From Synechococcus sp. ROS8604 (GTDB lineage Bacteria > Cyanobacteriota > Cyanobacteriia > PCC-6307 > Cyanobiaceae), in contig NZ_CP047946.1 of assembly GCF_014279655.1 (NCBI RefSeq), forward strand, positions 1,612,001-1,676,000: a stretch of DNA of 64,000 nucleotides, in the 5' to 3' direction. The position numbers were made by a program, and so were the translations under genes. The notes beneath the pieces are model-generated. The model was not told where the DNA came from. It searched no databases and was given only the letters and a program-made list of their open reading frames with translations. This document shows, one piece after another, positions 43,832-52,124 of the stretch (the first letter of the stretch is position 1; the number at the start of each line of letters is the position of its first letter).

Positions 43832-43927
43832 TCAGCCTCCTGCGGCAAACGTTGTGAGCAGGAGCACCGAGAGGAGTAACCCCGGAGAAAGCAGCAGGAT
43901 CAGCTGACCAAGATCATGGGGAGTCAT
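43832..43927 (-). CDS. 31-residue membrane microprotein
   Basis: A short minus-strand frame, MTPHDLGQLILLLSPGLLL then SVLLLTTFAAGG, with one transmembrane helix. It sits in an otherwise empty 200-base gap between pdhB and the DUF3082 gene, in the same direction as both. Small conserved proteins starting MTP.D.GQL are recalled from marine Synechococcus. No function is known; a subunit of a membrane complex is possible. Confidence 0.55.
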   Translation of the reverse strand: MTPHDLGQLILLLSPGLLLSVLLLTTFAAGG

Positions 43928-43969
43928 CACCAATAACCGCCTATGGCAGTTCAGGACAGAGATCTGAGG

Positions 43970-44302
43970 CTAGACAGCATCGGCTTCTTTGCCTGTAAAA
44001 AGACTGCGAAGAAACACAAGAAACAGGCCAATCCCAACAAAGGAAAAGCTGAAAGTGGCGAGGAAAGACATTCCGATCAACAACGTTTTCAACGCTGAGG
44101 CAATGCTTACAGCGGTGGCAGAACTGAACGTGGGTGGACGGTTTGCGAAATAGGTCACCATCCCTTTGCTCAATCCGAGGCTGATCCAGCCCATCAGCAA
44201 ACTTGTGAGTGAGCCTGATAAGAAACTAAGAGGACCCTTCTTGCGTTTTGGAGGAACCTCTGGCGTCTCGCTTTCACTGCTGCTCATCTCACTCCTGCTC
44301 AT
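43970..44302 (-). CDS. DUF3082 family membrane protein
   Basis: A 110-residue protein of the cyanobacterial DUF3082 family: acidic Ser-rich N-terminus, then [30 protein letters not shown] and [28 protein letters not shown]. Two to three membrane segments are visible. The ATG at 44302 overlaps the ispE stop (ATGA), indicating coupling. Function unknown. Confidence 0.75.
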   Translation of the reverse strand: MSRSEMSSSESETPEVPPKRKKGPLSFLSGSLTSLLMGWISLGLSKGMVTYFANRPPTFSSATAVSIASALKTLLIGMSFLATFSFSFVGIGLFLVFLRSLFTGKEADAV

Positions 44303-45231
44303 GGCATCAGCTTGGCGCCATGAACCAAAAATGAACAACTCCAGGCATCCAAACCGGCTTGCGCGAACCCATCACGGGCCGCATTCAACGCCTGATCAGC
44401 ATCCAGTCGATTGGCAAACAGGGCGAAGCAACTCGGCCCTGAACCACTCATCGCCGTTCTCAGCTGCCCAGGAAGACCCTGAAGCAAACGAAGGGCCGTT
44501 TGCACAGAGGCTGTTTGAGGTGCCACTACATCCTGTAAGTCATTGCGCAGCGGAGGCGGCTCAGCCGTTCGAAGCGGATGCAACCACGGGGCTGCACGCA
44601 ATTGCTGCCGCCGTTGTGCAAAAGCGTCTTCATCGCACAAATAGTGGTCGCCCTTGAGACGACGACACTCGCCATAGGCCCAGGGCGTCGAAACACTCAC
44701 GCTGGGATCTTTCACCAGCACCACTCCGAAAGACTGCGCTGCTGCGGGGACGGATTCCAAACATTCGCCTCGGCCGAAGCAGAGCTGACTCCCACCGGCA
44801 AGACAAAACGGCATGTCGGAGCCAAGTTCCGCAGCCATCGCGAGTAACTGATCCTGGCTGTGTCCGAGACCCCAGAGCGTATTCAGCGCCAGCAGAGCGG
44901 CAGCACCATCACTGGAGCCTCCAGCAAGACCAGCACCAATGGGAATGCGTTTGCGCAGATGTAGATGAGCGCCAAGCTCATGAAAACCAGAGCGCTGCCG
45001 GAGCAGTTCGGCGGCACGCATCACCAGATTGTCGTTGCCGCAACTGAGTCCAGGCTGATCACAGCTGAGCTGAATCAAGCCATCAGCGCTGTTGGAACAG
45101 TCCAGCTGATCAGCGAGGTCGATGCTTTGCATCACCATCGCCAATTCGTGAAACCCATCGGATCGCTGACCGAGCACCTCAAGGTGGAGATTGATTTTGG
45201 CGGGAGCGGTGACGCGAATGGTGGCGGTCAT
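44299..45231 (-). CDS. ispE: 4-diphosphocytidyl-2-C-methyl-D-erythritol kinase
   Basis: A 310-residue GHMP kinase that phosphorylates CDP-methylerythritol in the plastid-type MEP route to isoprenoids. Motif 1 is [22 protein letters not shown], the ATP-binding GHMP motif is [18 protein letters not shown] and motif 3 is [14 protein letters not shown]. It is complete. It lies four bases after rsmA in the same operon, an arrangement widely kept in cyanobacteria. Confidence 0.95.
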   Translation of the reverse strand: MTATIRVTAPAKINLHLEVLGQRSDGFHELAMVMQSIDLADQLDCSNSADGLIQLSCDQPGLSCGNDNLVMRAAELLRQRSGFHELGAHLHLRKRIPIGAGLAGGSSDGAAALLALNTLWGLGHSQDQLLAMAAELGSDMPFCLAGGSQLCFGRGECLESVPAAAQSFGVVLVKDPSVSVSTPWAYGECRRLKGDHYLCDEDAFAQRRQQLRAAPWLHPLRTAEPPPLRNDLQDVVAPQTASVQTALRLLQGLPGQLRTAMSGSGPSCFALFANRLDADQALNAARDGFAQAGLDAWSCSFLVHGAKLMP

Positions 45232-45235
45232 CCGA

Positions 45236-46069
45236 TCAAGCAGCAGGGTCGAACTGATTCAAACCCTTCGCTAAAGCAACCCAGGCTTCTGGTGCCACCT
45301 CCTGGGGTCGTTGCTGAAGGCTGATCCCCGCCTCTTCAGCCACCACTTGCAACTGATCCGGTGCACACAACGGGGCCAAGGTGTTGCGCAGCATTTTGCG
45401 TCGACTCAAGAAGGCCATCTTCAGCAGACGTTCCACTCCACGGGCCAGGGCAGGAATAGGACGCCGTTCGGAAGGGAAGGGATCGATACAGATCACCTCG
45501 GACTGCACTTTCGGTGGTGGTTGAAAGCAGCGCGGGGGCACAGGGCAGACGTGGCTGCACCGTCCCAATAACTGCATGCGCACACTCAAAGCACTGAAAT
45601 TGCGGTGGCCAGGACGGGCGCGGATGCGTTGAGCAACCTCGTGTTGAACAAGCAAAACCAGCCGTTGATAGGACGGTTCAACGGGACGATCAAGACGACC
45701 GATCAAACGCTCCAGCAGGGGCCCAGTGATGTTGTACGGAATATTGGCCACAACTTTGTTGGCCGGTTCCCCATCAGACAGGTCCAAGGGAACCGAGAGA
45801 ACATCTCCCTCTTGCAAGGAAAACTTTGGATGGCCTCCAAAAGTCTCCTGAAGCCCAACGACTAGGTCACGGTCAAGCTCCACCGCATGGATCGCAGCTG
45901 CCGCTGAGGCCAGGAGACGATCGGTCAGAGCCCCGCGACCGGGACCCACCTCAAGGACGCGATCCCCGTCTTCTAGTTCGGCGGCCTCAACGATTCGATC
46001 CAGCACTCGCTCATTGATCAGCCAGTGCTGGCCAAAACGCTTGCGGGCCGTGTGCCCTGAAAAAGTCAT
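45236..46069 (-). CDS. rsmA: 16S rRNA dimethyladenosine transferase
   Basis: A 277-residue KsgA/RsmA that dimethylates A1518 and A1519 of 16S rRNA. N-terminal [22 protein letters not shown] motif [16 protein letters not shown], and the catalytic [11 protein letters not shown] are intact. ATG at 46069 ([13 protein letters not shown]) is used; a start nine bases earlier is possible. It precedes ispE. The plus-strand kinase gene begins just beyond. Confidence 0.95.
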   Translation of the reverse strand: MTFSGHTARKRFGQHWLINERVLDRIVEAAELEDGDRVLEVGPGRGALTDRLLASAAAAIHAVELDRDLVVGLQETFGGHPKFSLQEGDVLSVPLDLSDGEPANKVVANIPYNITGPLLERLIGRLDRPVEPSYQRLVLLVQHEVAQRIRARPGHRNFSALSVRMQLLGRCSHVCPVPPRCFQPPPKVQSEVICIDPFPSERRPIPALARGVERLLKMAFLSRRKMLRNTLAPLCAPDQLQVVAEEAGISLQQRPQEVAPEAWVALAKGLNQFDPAA

Positions 46070-46131
46070 GACATTCACAGCGTTGCTTCACTGTGCCCTA
46101 TGCAGGATTGATCGACTGGGGCGACGGCGTG

Positions 46132-46746
46132 ATGGCAAAGGTTCCTGTGGTTTGCATCACTGGCCCGTCCGCGGTTGGGAAAACCAGCTTCAGCCTGAAA
46201 CTGGCTCAAGCCCTGGGCGCGCTCAACATTGAAGTGCTCGTGATCTGCTGCGACAACTACTACAGGCACCATTGGCTCCCCCACCCACGGTTCGGATTTG
46301 ACACCCCGGCGGCCATTGACAGCGACGCGTTACGAACGGAGCTGGATCAGGTCAGCCATCACGCCGCAAGCAGCTTGCGCACTTACGACATGTCGACGCG
46401 TGATGTTGCATGCAAACCCCTGAATCAGAGCTACCAGCTTGTTTTGCTCGAAGGGGCCTATGGGCCGCAAGACCTGCTGAAGGATGGCTCGATCACCGCG
46501 CTGTTCTATCTCGAAGCCCCCTTGCTGCTGCGCATGATTCGACGGCTTAAACGGGATAAAGAAGAGCGCGGTCGGAATCCCATTCAGATCATCCAACACA
46601 TGCTGATGCACATGATTCCTGGTGAACGCGCCTTTATCCGCCCGCTGCGATCGGTTTCGGGGCTTGTTGTCAGCAACCCTCACCAGGGTCACCATGCTGC
46701 GATTGCGCTCATCCAGGCCCTGATGACTGAATCATCAGCAAGGTGA
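46132..46746 (+). CDS. Uridine kinase-like P-loop kinase
   Basis: A 204-residue P-loop kinase of the uridine kinase/phosphoribulokinase class. The Walker A motif is GPSAVGKTSFS. DNYYRHHWLPHP is a variant of the DDFY substrate motif, and LVLLEGAYG is the Walker B region. A lid with arginines (RRLKRDKEERGRNP) follows. It probably phosphorylates a nucleoside or sugar; the substrate is unknown. GTG at 46093 would extend the N-terminus by 13 residues. It is divergent from rsmA. Confidence 0.75.
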   Translation: MAKVPVVCITGPSAVGKTSFSLKLAQALGALNIEVLVICCDNYYRHHWLPHPRFGFDTPAAIDSDALRTELDQVSHHAASSLRTYDMSTRDVACKPLNQSYQLVLLEGAYGPQDLLKDGSITALFYLEAPLLLRMIRRLKRDKEERGRNPIQIIQHMLMHMIPGERAFIRPLRSVSGLVVSNPHQGHHAAIALIQALMTESSAR

Positions 46747-47136
46747 TCACCGACTCATGTGATCGAGCCCGTCGATGCGGATCCAACGCACGCAATGTCT
46801 GTGCACTGGAAGTGCTACGAGAGCCAGCACAACTTCGAAATAGCAGTTCTCACTCCAGGGGTTGGCGGATTGCCAGCAGGACACACTGCGGGCCAAACGC
46901 CTCCGTTTGGCTTGATGAAAGGCAGCGATACCCGAGCCATCCAACCCTGAACGGCGACGCGCCTTCACCTCAACCACCAGCATTCGGGTGCTTGGCAGAG
47001 ACTGTTTTGTTAGGAGCAGATCAATTTCTCCATACCGACAGGTCCAGTTTTGTTCCAACAAGCGCCATTGATGCGCCAGCAAAATCTGTTTGACATAGCG
47101 CTCTGCTTGAGCACCTTGCGCTTGAGAGTTGGGCAT
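46747..47136 (-). CDS. yraN: YraN-family (UPF0102) endonuclease-like protein
   Basis: A 129-residue protein of the YraN family with the PD-(D/E)XK-like core: GAQAERYVKQILLAHQWRLLEQNW, RYGEIDLLL, and MLVVEVKARRR. The family has a Holliday-resolvase-like fold, but its role is not settled. ATG at 47136 is used. Its end abuts the uridine-kinase-like gene (convergent, no overlap). Confidence 0.85.
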   Translation of the reverse strand: MPNSQAQGAQAERYVKQILLAHQWRLLEQNWTCRYGEIDLLLTKQSLPSTRMLVVEVKARRRSGLDGSGIAAFHQAKRRRLARSVSCWQSANPWSENCYFEVVLALVALPVHRHCVRWIRIDGLDHMSR

Positions 47137-47235
47137 GAAGGCACGGCGTGACGACATGCTTTCAACCATTCCCCCAATCAACCTGGCTTCAATGCACAGC
47201 TTGAGGGCTATAAACCTTAAAGATTGAATCGTTGT

Positions 47236-47835
47236 ATGCGCATCGCAATTAGCGGCACACATTCACAAGGAAAAAGCACATTCGTGCACGATTGGATTCA
47301 ACGGCATCATCACTACATTCGCGAAGAAGAGCCGTTTCGAGCGCTGCACCAGGAGGGCTATGACATTCGCTTTCGCCAAGAAAGCACGAGACTGCATAAC
47401 GGGATTCAGATGTACTACAACATCAGCAGGCTTATGAATTACCAGCAAGAAAATGACTGCGTTATTTTTGATCGCTGTCCCGTTGATTATATTGCTTATT
47501 CCCAGTACACAGCCAATCATAAAACCACTGACATCGACGACGAATTCGTTGAATCATTAGCAACAAGAGTGCGAAATTCTCTTCAACAACTTGATCTAAT
47601 CATCTTCTTACCGATGACGGACCATTGGCCAATTGCGATGGAAGATGACGGAATTCGCCCGATTGACCTCCCCTATCGCGATGAAGTTGATTCCATCTTT
47701 AAAGAAATTTATAGGGATCATCGTTTCTCTGTGATGCCCATCAACAATCCGCCAGTCTTGATGGAGCTTTGGGGATCCAGGGAAGCTCGCCTAAACAGCT
47801 TGGAACAGGCAATTCAAGCCGAAAAAATAAACTGA
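47236..47835 (+). CDS. AAA_28-type ATP-binding protein / putative kinase
   Basis: A 199-residue P-loop protein: Walker A ISGTHSQGKST at the N-terminus and VIFDRCPVDYIAY (Walker B plus a DR-type motif as in nucleoside and nicotinamide-ribose kinases). The AAA_28 family is associated with NadR-like kinases, but no NadR-specific domain is present. It starts at ATG 47236. Codon use is more AT-rich than the neighbours, hinting at recent acquisition. Substrate unknown. Confidence 0.65.
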   Translation: MRIAISGTHSQGKSTFVHDWIQRHHHYIREEEPFRALHQEGYDIRFRQESTRLHNGIQMYYNISRLMNYQQENDCVIFDRCPVDYIAYSQYTANHKTTDIDDEFVESLATRVRNSLQQLDLIIFLPMTDHWPIAMEDDGIRPIDLPYRDEVDSIFKEIYRDHRFSVMPINNPPVLMELWGSREARLNSLEQAIQAEKIN

Positions 47836-47875
47836 TCTAAAAGTCCTAGACTGAACAACAGATGTCTCTCTCCCG

Positions 47876-48355
47876 ATGCGATTGCGCTTATTGGCTCCGC
47901 TGATGGTTCTTTGGGCCATGCTGGCCTTGCCGATGCAGCCGGCATTTGCCGCCATGGATTATGCCAAGCAGGTGTTGATCGGAGCCGATTTTTCAAACCG
48001 GGAAATGCAAGGTGTGACGTTCAACCTCACCAACCTTCGAGAAGCTGATCTTTCTGGAAGTGATCTGCAGGGGGCAAGCCTTTATGGGGCCAAACTTCAA
48101 GACGCCAATCTGAGCAACACCAATCTTCGCGACGCCACGCTGGATTCTGCGGTCTTTGACGGCACCAACCTCACCAATGCGGTGCTGGAGGATGCTTTTG
48201 CCTTCAACACGCGCTTTATCAACGTCACCGTTGAAGGCTCTGATTTCACCAACGTGCCTCTGAGAGCTGATGCGCTCAAGGTGCTCTGTGCCAACGCTGA
48301 AGGCGTGAATCCTGTCACCGGTCGAGACACTCGCGAGACCCTGGGCTGCTCATGA
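47876..48355 (+). CDS. Secreted pentapeptide-repeat protein (thylakoid-lumen type)
   Basis: A 159-residue protein. A signal peptide (MRLRLLAPLMVLWAMLALPMQPAFA, cleavage near AFA) is followed by pentapeptide repeats of the A(D/N)Lxx type (about residues 35-120: GADFS, EADLS, GASLY, DANLS, DATLD). The solenoid resembles lumenal pentapeptide proteins of cyanobacteria and chloroplasts. A closing domain has two cysteines (VLCANAEGVNPVTGRDTRETLGCS). The stop overlaps the next start by four bases. Molecular role unknown. Confidence 0.85.
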   Translation: MRLRLLAPLMVLWAMLALPMQPAFAAMDYAKQVLIGADFSNREMQGVTFNLTNLREADLSGSDLQGASLYGAKLQDANLSNTNLRDATLDSAVFDGTNLTNAVLEDAFAFNTRFINVTVEGSDFTNVPLRADALKVLCANAEGVNPVTGRDTRETLGCS

Positions 48356-48789
48356 GCTTTGATCCCCGCAGCCTGGAGCGGCTCAAGGAGTTGGGCCGTT
48401 CGTTGCCTGAGCCGATCGCACCGCCTCAACAGAACAAGGATCGGCCCGTCAAGGCGACCGAAAAACGCCATCGCATTGAAACCGAAGACAACCCTGAACG
48501 CCTGTTTCAGGAACTGATGAAAGCGAGCAGTGATGGCACTGTTCCTGAGCATTTGATGGCAAGGCTCAAGGAGGCTGAGCGCCACGTTGCAACTCAGAAC
48601 AAAGCCAAGGCAAAGGCGCAGGCTCAGGCGCTCCCGTCATCCCAGCCCTTATCTAGACAACCGCTTCGCGGTGGCCAGGGCAAAACAACCAGGCCCTCTC
48701 GACCCAAGGTGGCGGCTGGAAGCGAAGAAGAATCGCTGTATGTGGCCTTTGGCCAGCTTCTTTTGGAAGATGACGAAGACTGCGTTTGA
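48352..48789 (+). CDS. Hypothetical protein, Lys/Gln-rich linker
   Basis: A 145-residue hydrophilic protein: charged N-terminal helix (DPRSLERLKELGRSLPEP), a middle helix (NPERLFQELMKASSDGTVPEHLMARLKEAE), a low-complexity basic stretch (KAKAKAQAQALP) and an acidic end (FGQLLLEDDEDCV). Largely disordered. Start overlaps the pentapeptide gene, and rlmH follows 27 bases later. It is probably conserved in this genus; function unknown. Confidence 0.6.
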   Translation: MSFDPRSLERLKELGRSLPEPIAPPQQNKDRPVKATEKRHRIETEDNPERLFQELMKASSDGTVPEHLMARLKEAERHVATQNKAKAKAQAQALPSSQPLSRQPLRGGQGKTTRPSRPKVAAGSEEESLYVAFGQLLLEDDEDCV

Positions 48790-48816
48790 GTCCTGCATGC
48801 GTTGGGATCCTCAGGG

Positions 48817-49251
48817 ATGAATCCGTCTCGCTGCCGGATTATTGCCATCGGGAAAGTTCGCAAGAGCTGGGTTCAGGAAGGAATCGAGCTCTATCGCAAA
48901 CGTCTTCCTGGACTCACGATCGTTGAGTTGCGTGATGGCACTCCCGAAAAAGAAGCCGAATCGATTCGCCAGGCCCTGCGAAGCGATGAGTGGCCTGTGA
49001 TGTTGATGGAACAGGGTGAAACGCTGACGTCGATCAGCTTGTCTGAGCGACTCCGCAGCCTTGGATCGCAGCGACTTGCCTTCGTGATTGGCGGTGCTGA
49101 TGGCTTAACAGCAGAACTCAAGGCCCTGGCCCACTGGAAACTCAGCCTTTCACCGATGACCTTCCCCCATGAGCTTGCAAGACTCCTCTTGATCGAGCAA
49201 CTGTTCCGAGCCCAAGCGATCCAGCAAGGCAGTCCCTATCACCGTGCGTAA
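48817..49251 (+). CDS. rlmH: 23S rRNA pseudouridine1915 N3-methyltransferase
   Basis: A 144-residue SPOUT (knotted) methyltransferase that modifies pseudouridine 1915 of 23S rRNA on 70S ribosomes. Family features: [34 protein letters not shown] and the C-terminal [24 protein letters not shown] at 48817. Third gene in the run starting with the pentapeptide protein. Confidence 0.93.
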   Translation: MNPSRCRIIAIGKVRKSWVQEGIELYRKRLPGLTIVELRDGTPEKEAESIRQALRSDEWPVMLMEQGETLTSISLSERLRSLGSQRLAFVIGGADGLTAELKALAHWKLSLSPMTFPHELARLLLIEQLFRAQAIQQGSPYHRA

Positions 49252-49335
49252 CCAGGAAATATCATTGTTGGCCTCCTACTTGTCGTGATGCTGTCTTCAG
49301 ATCAAGCATCGATCCCATCTTTGGAGGCAGAGAGC

Positions 49336-50019
49336 ATGGAGCCAAAAAGTATTTTGTGTTTTGGAGACTCCAACACCTGGGGAATGGCGCCTGATGGGAG
49401 TGGTCGCTTGCCCTTTGAAACTCGCTGGCCCAATCGACTACAACAGATTCTGAATCAGCAAAACCCTCATCATCAAACCTGGACTGTCTTTGAACAAGGC
49501 TTGAATTCAAGAACTTGGGTCATGGATGATCCCCTAGGTGCGGTTAATTATGGTGGCGACTACAGCTGCAACGGCAGGCAAGACTTGCCCATGATTCTCC
49601 ATAGCTGCAAGCCTCTTCATGTTGTCATTCTTGCGCTTGGATGCAACGACTGCAAAAATCATCTAAATCTTTCTGCCGAAGAGATCACTTCTGGAGCAAA
49701 AATCCTGATTCATGATGTGCGCATGTCCTATCAATGTGGACCACGTAATTCCAATCACCCCCCCGCGATTGTTTTAGTCAGTCCTGGAGTCATCCAAACC
49801 ACGCCACAATCTCTTGCGTGGGGATTTAAAGGAGCAACTGCCAAGTCCCGTTTACTTCCCTCTCTGTATCGCAACCTTGCAGAACAAGAGTCGGTGTGTT
49901 GTTTCGATCTACAAACTGTCGCTGAAACGTCTCCTCTAGACGGTGTTCACTTCGGTGCCGATCAGCAGGATCCCATTGCTGCTGGATTGGCAGCACTCAT
50001 CCCAACGATTGCATCGTGA
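49336..50019 (+). CDS. SGNH/GDSL-family hydrolase
   Basis: A 227-residue esterase-like protein. Block I FGDSNTWG carries the nucleophilic serine; block III is LGCNDCKNHL (GxND), and block V DGVHFG holds the Asp-x-x-His. The family includes arylesterases and lysophospholipases active on many esters; the substrate here is unknown. The start at 49336 (MEPKSILCFGDS) is preferred to longer frames because it puts the nucleophile close to the N-terminus as in family members. Confidence 0.82.
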   Translation: MEPKSILCFGDSNTWGMAPDGSGRLPFETRWPNRLQQILNQQNPHHQTWTVFEQGLNSRTWVMDDPLGAVNYGGDYSCNGRQDLPMILHSCKPLHVVILALGCNDCKNHLNLSAEEITSGAKILIHDVRMSYQCGPRNSNHPPAIVLVSPGVIQTTPQSLAWGFKGATAKSRLLPSLYRNLAEQESVCCFDLQTVAETSPLDGVHFGADQQDPIAAGLAALIPTIAS

Positions 50020-50052
50020 GGGCGTTTGAGCTCCCTGTTCAGCCTCCGTTCT

Positions 50053-50454
50053 CTATGACGCCTCCAGGACGCTGAACGTAATCGGCTCAAATTTGGCGAT
50101 GCTCACACTCCAACAACGTGAGCTGATCGCTAGCAGTCCCCGCTGAAAGGCTGCGCTATCCCCTGTGGTGAGCCAGGTTGCTTTGAGAAGCGGTAAATCC
50201 TCAGGCAAATGCTCCATGCCAAGTTCGGCCATCAGCAAACTTCCGGGCCCCGCTTCGCGTTGCAAGGGTCCTTGATCACTGCGTTGCCAAACGCGAAGAA
50301 GGAGTTCCAAAGCCAGCTCACAGGCGATCTGCACAGGCACCCCCGCCTCATCTTGCGTCACATCCTGCGGCAGGGAGCGTCCCCCGAGGGGCATCGCCCG
50401 TTTTCCATTCTGCTCAAACAAGGCGATGGCAAGGAGGTAGGGAGAGTCGGCCAT
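50053..50454 (-). CDS. Conserved hypothetical protein
   Basis: A 133-residue protein with two helical halves (PVQIACELALELLLRVWQRS; LPLLKATWLTTGDSAAFQRGLLAISSRCWSVSIAKFEPITFSVLEAS). It is soluble, with no known motif. Codon use fits the neighbours, and the start MADSPYLLAIALFE is clean. Function unknown. Confidence 0.6.
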   Translation of the reverse strand: MADSPYLLAIALFEQNGKRAMPLGGRSLPQDVTQDEAGVPVQIACELALELLLRVWQRSDQGPLQREAGPGSLLMAELGMEHLPEDLPLLKATWLTTGDSAAFQRGLLAISSRCWSVSIAKFEPITFSVLEAS

Positions 50455-50511
50455 CAGCAGCAGCTTCAGAGGTGATCATCTTGATCGATTCGAACTCCGA
50501 ACCACGACTTT

Positions 50512-50551
50512 CGCCTGATGCCACAGCTTTGCGCCTAATGCCACAGCTTTG
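50512..50551 (+). repeat. 20-bp tandem repeat, two copies
   Basis: Two copies of CGCCTRATGCCACAGCTTTG lie head to tail (first copy with G, second with A at the variable base). The unit is short and may be a slippage duplication. Confidence 0.85.
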
Positions 50552-50694
50552 CGCCCACAGCAAACGCTCATAACTCCATACAGAAGAATCAGAACTGGGC
50601 TTACAAACGCTGGATCGGCCTGTTAGCGGCTCCAGACTCAAAGTACGGCTGATCCCAAGGCTCATGCCCATTGGACGTTACAACCGTCAGATTA

Positions 50695-50714
50695 AGTTAA
50701 CAATTTTGTTAACT
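50695..50714. promoter_or_regulatory. 20-bp palindrome upstream of the GAF gene
   Basis: AGTTAACAA-TT-TTGTTAACT: 9-bp arms with a 2-base centre, about 120 bases before the GAF gene start. It looks like the operator of a dimeric repressor or activator. The binding protein is unknown. Confidence 0.45.
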
Positions 50715-50835
50715 CTTACAAGCCAATAACGGAGAACAGCGCCAAGCTTCAGCCATACAAAATAAACTTTTATTTTGCTTTATGCACTTATAGCTATTTA
50801 CGCTCAAAACTATAGAATCAGCCAATGTTCATCAC

Positions 50836-51576
50836 TTGAAAAAGCCTGAAATTCCCATAAACGAGTCAGAAAGGCTGAAAGCGCTGAATGAGTATAGAAT
50901 TCTTGGCACAAAGCCTGAAGAAAATTATGACGATATCACCAAAATAGCTTCTTTAACTTGTGGTACTCCAATTGCTCTTTTGAGCCTTGTTGATTCAAAT
51001 CGTCAATGGTTTAAAGCCAAGGTTGGCATTGAGGCTGAAGAAACTGTTCGCGATTGGTCATTCTGCGCCCATGCGATTCACTCCTCCGAACCTTTAATCG
51101 TTGAAGACGCATTAAAAGACGAGCGATTCTTTGATAACCCTTTAGTGCGAGGTGAGCCTAAAATCAGACTGTATGCAGGCTTTCCTCTGCAAAATGACGA
51201 AAACCTCAGAATTGGCACGCTTTGCGTGATCGACAGAGAGCCCCATGGCCTGTCCGATACACAGTTCAACATCATGCAATCTCTGTCAAGACAAGCCGTT
51301 GCTTTTCTTGAATTGAGGAAGAGATCCATCAATTTAATTGAATCTTTCTGCTCACATACTGATGAAGGCAGCTTCATCTCAACATGTTCTTATTGCAGGA
51401 AAGCAAAAGATACTGAAGGGCATTGGCAGCATCTGGATCAGTATTTATCGACACGCACGAATTTAAACTTCAGCCATGGCATCTGTGATGCATGCATAGA
51501 AGAGCATTTCCCTGATGTCCTTGAGGTCTGGGAAACAGAAAAGAAGAGCAAGGACTTGCAAAATCCAACCCTATAA
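50836..51576 (+). CDS. GAF-domain sensor protein with C-terminal Cys-rich module
   Basis: A 246-residue protein. A GAF domain (about 30-165: DITKIASLTCGTPIALLSLVDSNRQWFKAKVG, FCAHAI, FYAGFPL-like YAGFPLQ) is followed by a short module with CSYC...EGHWQHLDQYL......SHGICDACIEEHFP. That module (ICSxCxxI/.DxxGxWxxxxxY....FSHGICxxC) is often seen at the ends of PAS/GAF signalling proteins and resembles a zinc-binding knuckle. No kinase or output domain is present, so it may be a ligand-binding regulator. It starts at TTG 50836. The gene is AT-rich relative to its neighbours, suggesting transfer. Confidence 0.8.
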   Translation: MKKPEIPINESERLKALNEYRILGTKPEENYDDITKIASLTCGTPIALLSLVDSNRQWFKAKVGIEAEETVRDWSFCAHAIHSSEPLIVEDALKDERFFDNPLVRGEPKIRLYAGFPLQNDENLRIGTLCVIDREPHGLSDTQFNIMQSLSRQAVAFLELRKRSINLIESFCSHTDEGSFISTCSYCRKAKDTEGHWQHLDQYLSTRTNLNFSHGICDACIEEHFPDVLEVWETEKKSKDLQNPTL

Positions 51577-51623
51577 GGGAAACCCTGCTCCGCTGGCATG
51601 GCCCGAGCCACAGCACAAGCACT

Positions 51624-51637
51624 AGAACGCTTGTACC
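51624..51637 (+). promoter_or_regulatory. Candidate LexA box upstream of umuDC
   Basis: AGAACGCTTGTACC matches the cyanobacterial LexA consensus RGTACNNNDGTWCB except for A in place of T at position 3. It lies 15 bases before the umuD GTG. SOS control of umuDC is expected, which raises confidence. Confidence 0.6.
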
Positions 51638-51652
51638 ATTAAGCGATCGTCA

Positions 51653-52108
51653 GTGTGCGCTTCCGTGAATTCGGATCGGATATCGCTTCAGCCACCCCAG
51701 CCTTTGCGACTCCAACGGAAAGGACTCAGCCTTCCTCTGGCGAGTGATCAGGTTGCCGCAGGGTTTCCCTCCCCTGCTGATGACTACATCGATGTGGGGA
51801 TCGATCTCAATGAACAACTCATTCGCCATCCAAGCAGCACCTTCTTTTTGCGCGTCAGCGGCGATTCCATGACGGGGGCGGGCATTCACCATGGCGATCT
51901 ATTGGTGGTCGATCGCAGCCTCGACCCTCGTCCCGGCCGAGTGGTGGTGGCTGTCCTGGATGGCGCCTTCACTCTCAAACGTCTCGCTCGCTATCGCGGC
52001 CAACTACGCCTGGAAGCGGCGAATCCTGACTATCCCCATTTAGACCTCCATCGTTGCGGAGATGTGCAGATCTGGGGCGTCGCGATTCACGTGATCCATC
52101 CTCTTTAG
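51653..52108 (+). CDS. umuD: UmuD-like self-cleaving SOS protein
   Basis: A 151-residue S24-family protein that, once cut with RecA help, forms the UmuD'2C complex. The predicted cleavage site is Ala36-Gly37 (QVAAGFPSPADDY). The catalytic dyad is Ser72 (VSGDSMTGAG) and Lys109 (AFTLKRL). Starts at GTG 51653, 15 bases after a LexA-box match. It precedes umuC by 16 bases. Confidence 0.92.
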   Translation: MCASVNSDRISLQPPQPLRLQRKGLSLPLASDQVAAGFPSPADDYIDVGIDLNEQLIRHPSSTFFLRVSGDSMTGAGIHHGDLLVVDRSLDPRPGRVVVAVLDGAFTLKRLARYRGQLRLEAANPDYPHLDLHRCGDVQIWGVAIHVIHPL

Positions 52109-52124
52109 CGCTCAGGTCGTCGCG

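Larger units (their letters stand above)
50455..50835. other. AT-rich intergenic region upstream of the GAF protein
   Basis: This 381-base region holds a 20-bp tandem duplication (50512-50551), a near-perfect 20-bp palindrome (50695-50714) and a strongly AT-rich segment before the GAF gene. No convincing gene or RNA was found. Confidence 0.5.

Noticed and set aside
47816-47875. Separate promoter or RNA between the AAA_28 gene and the pentapeptide gene
   Set aside because: Only about 40 bases lie between the two genes and no hairpin or conserved element is visible.
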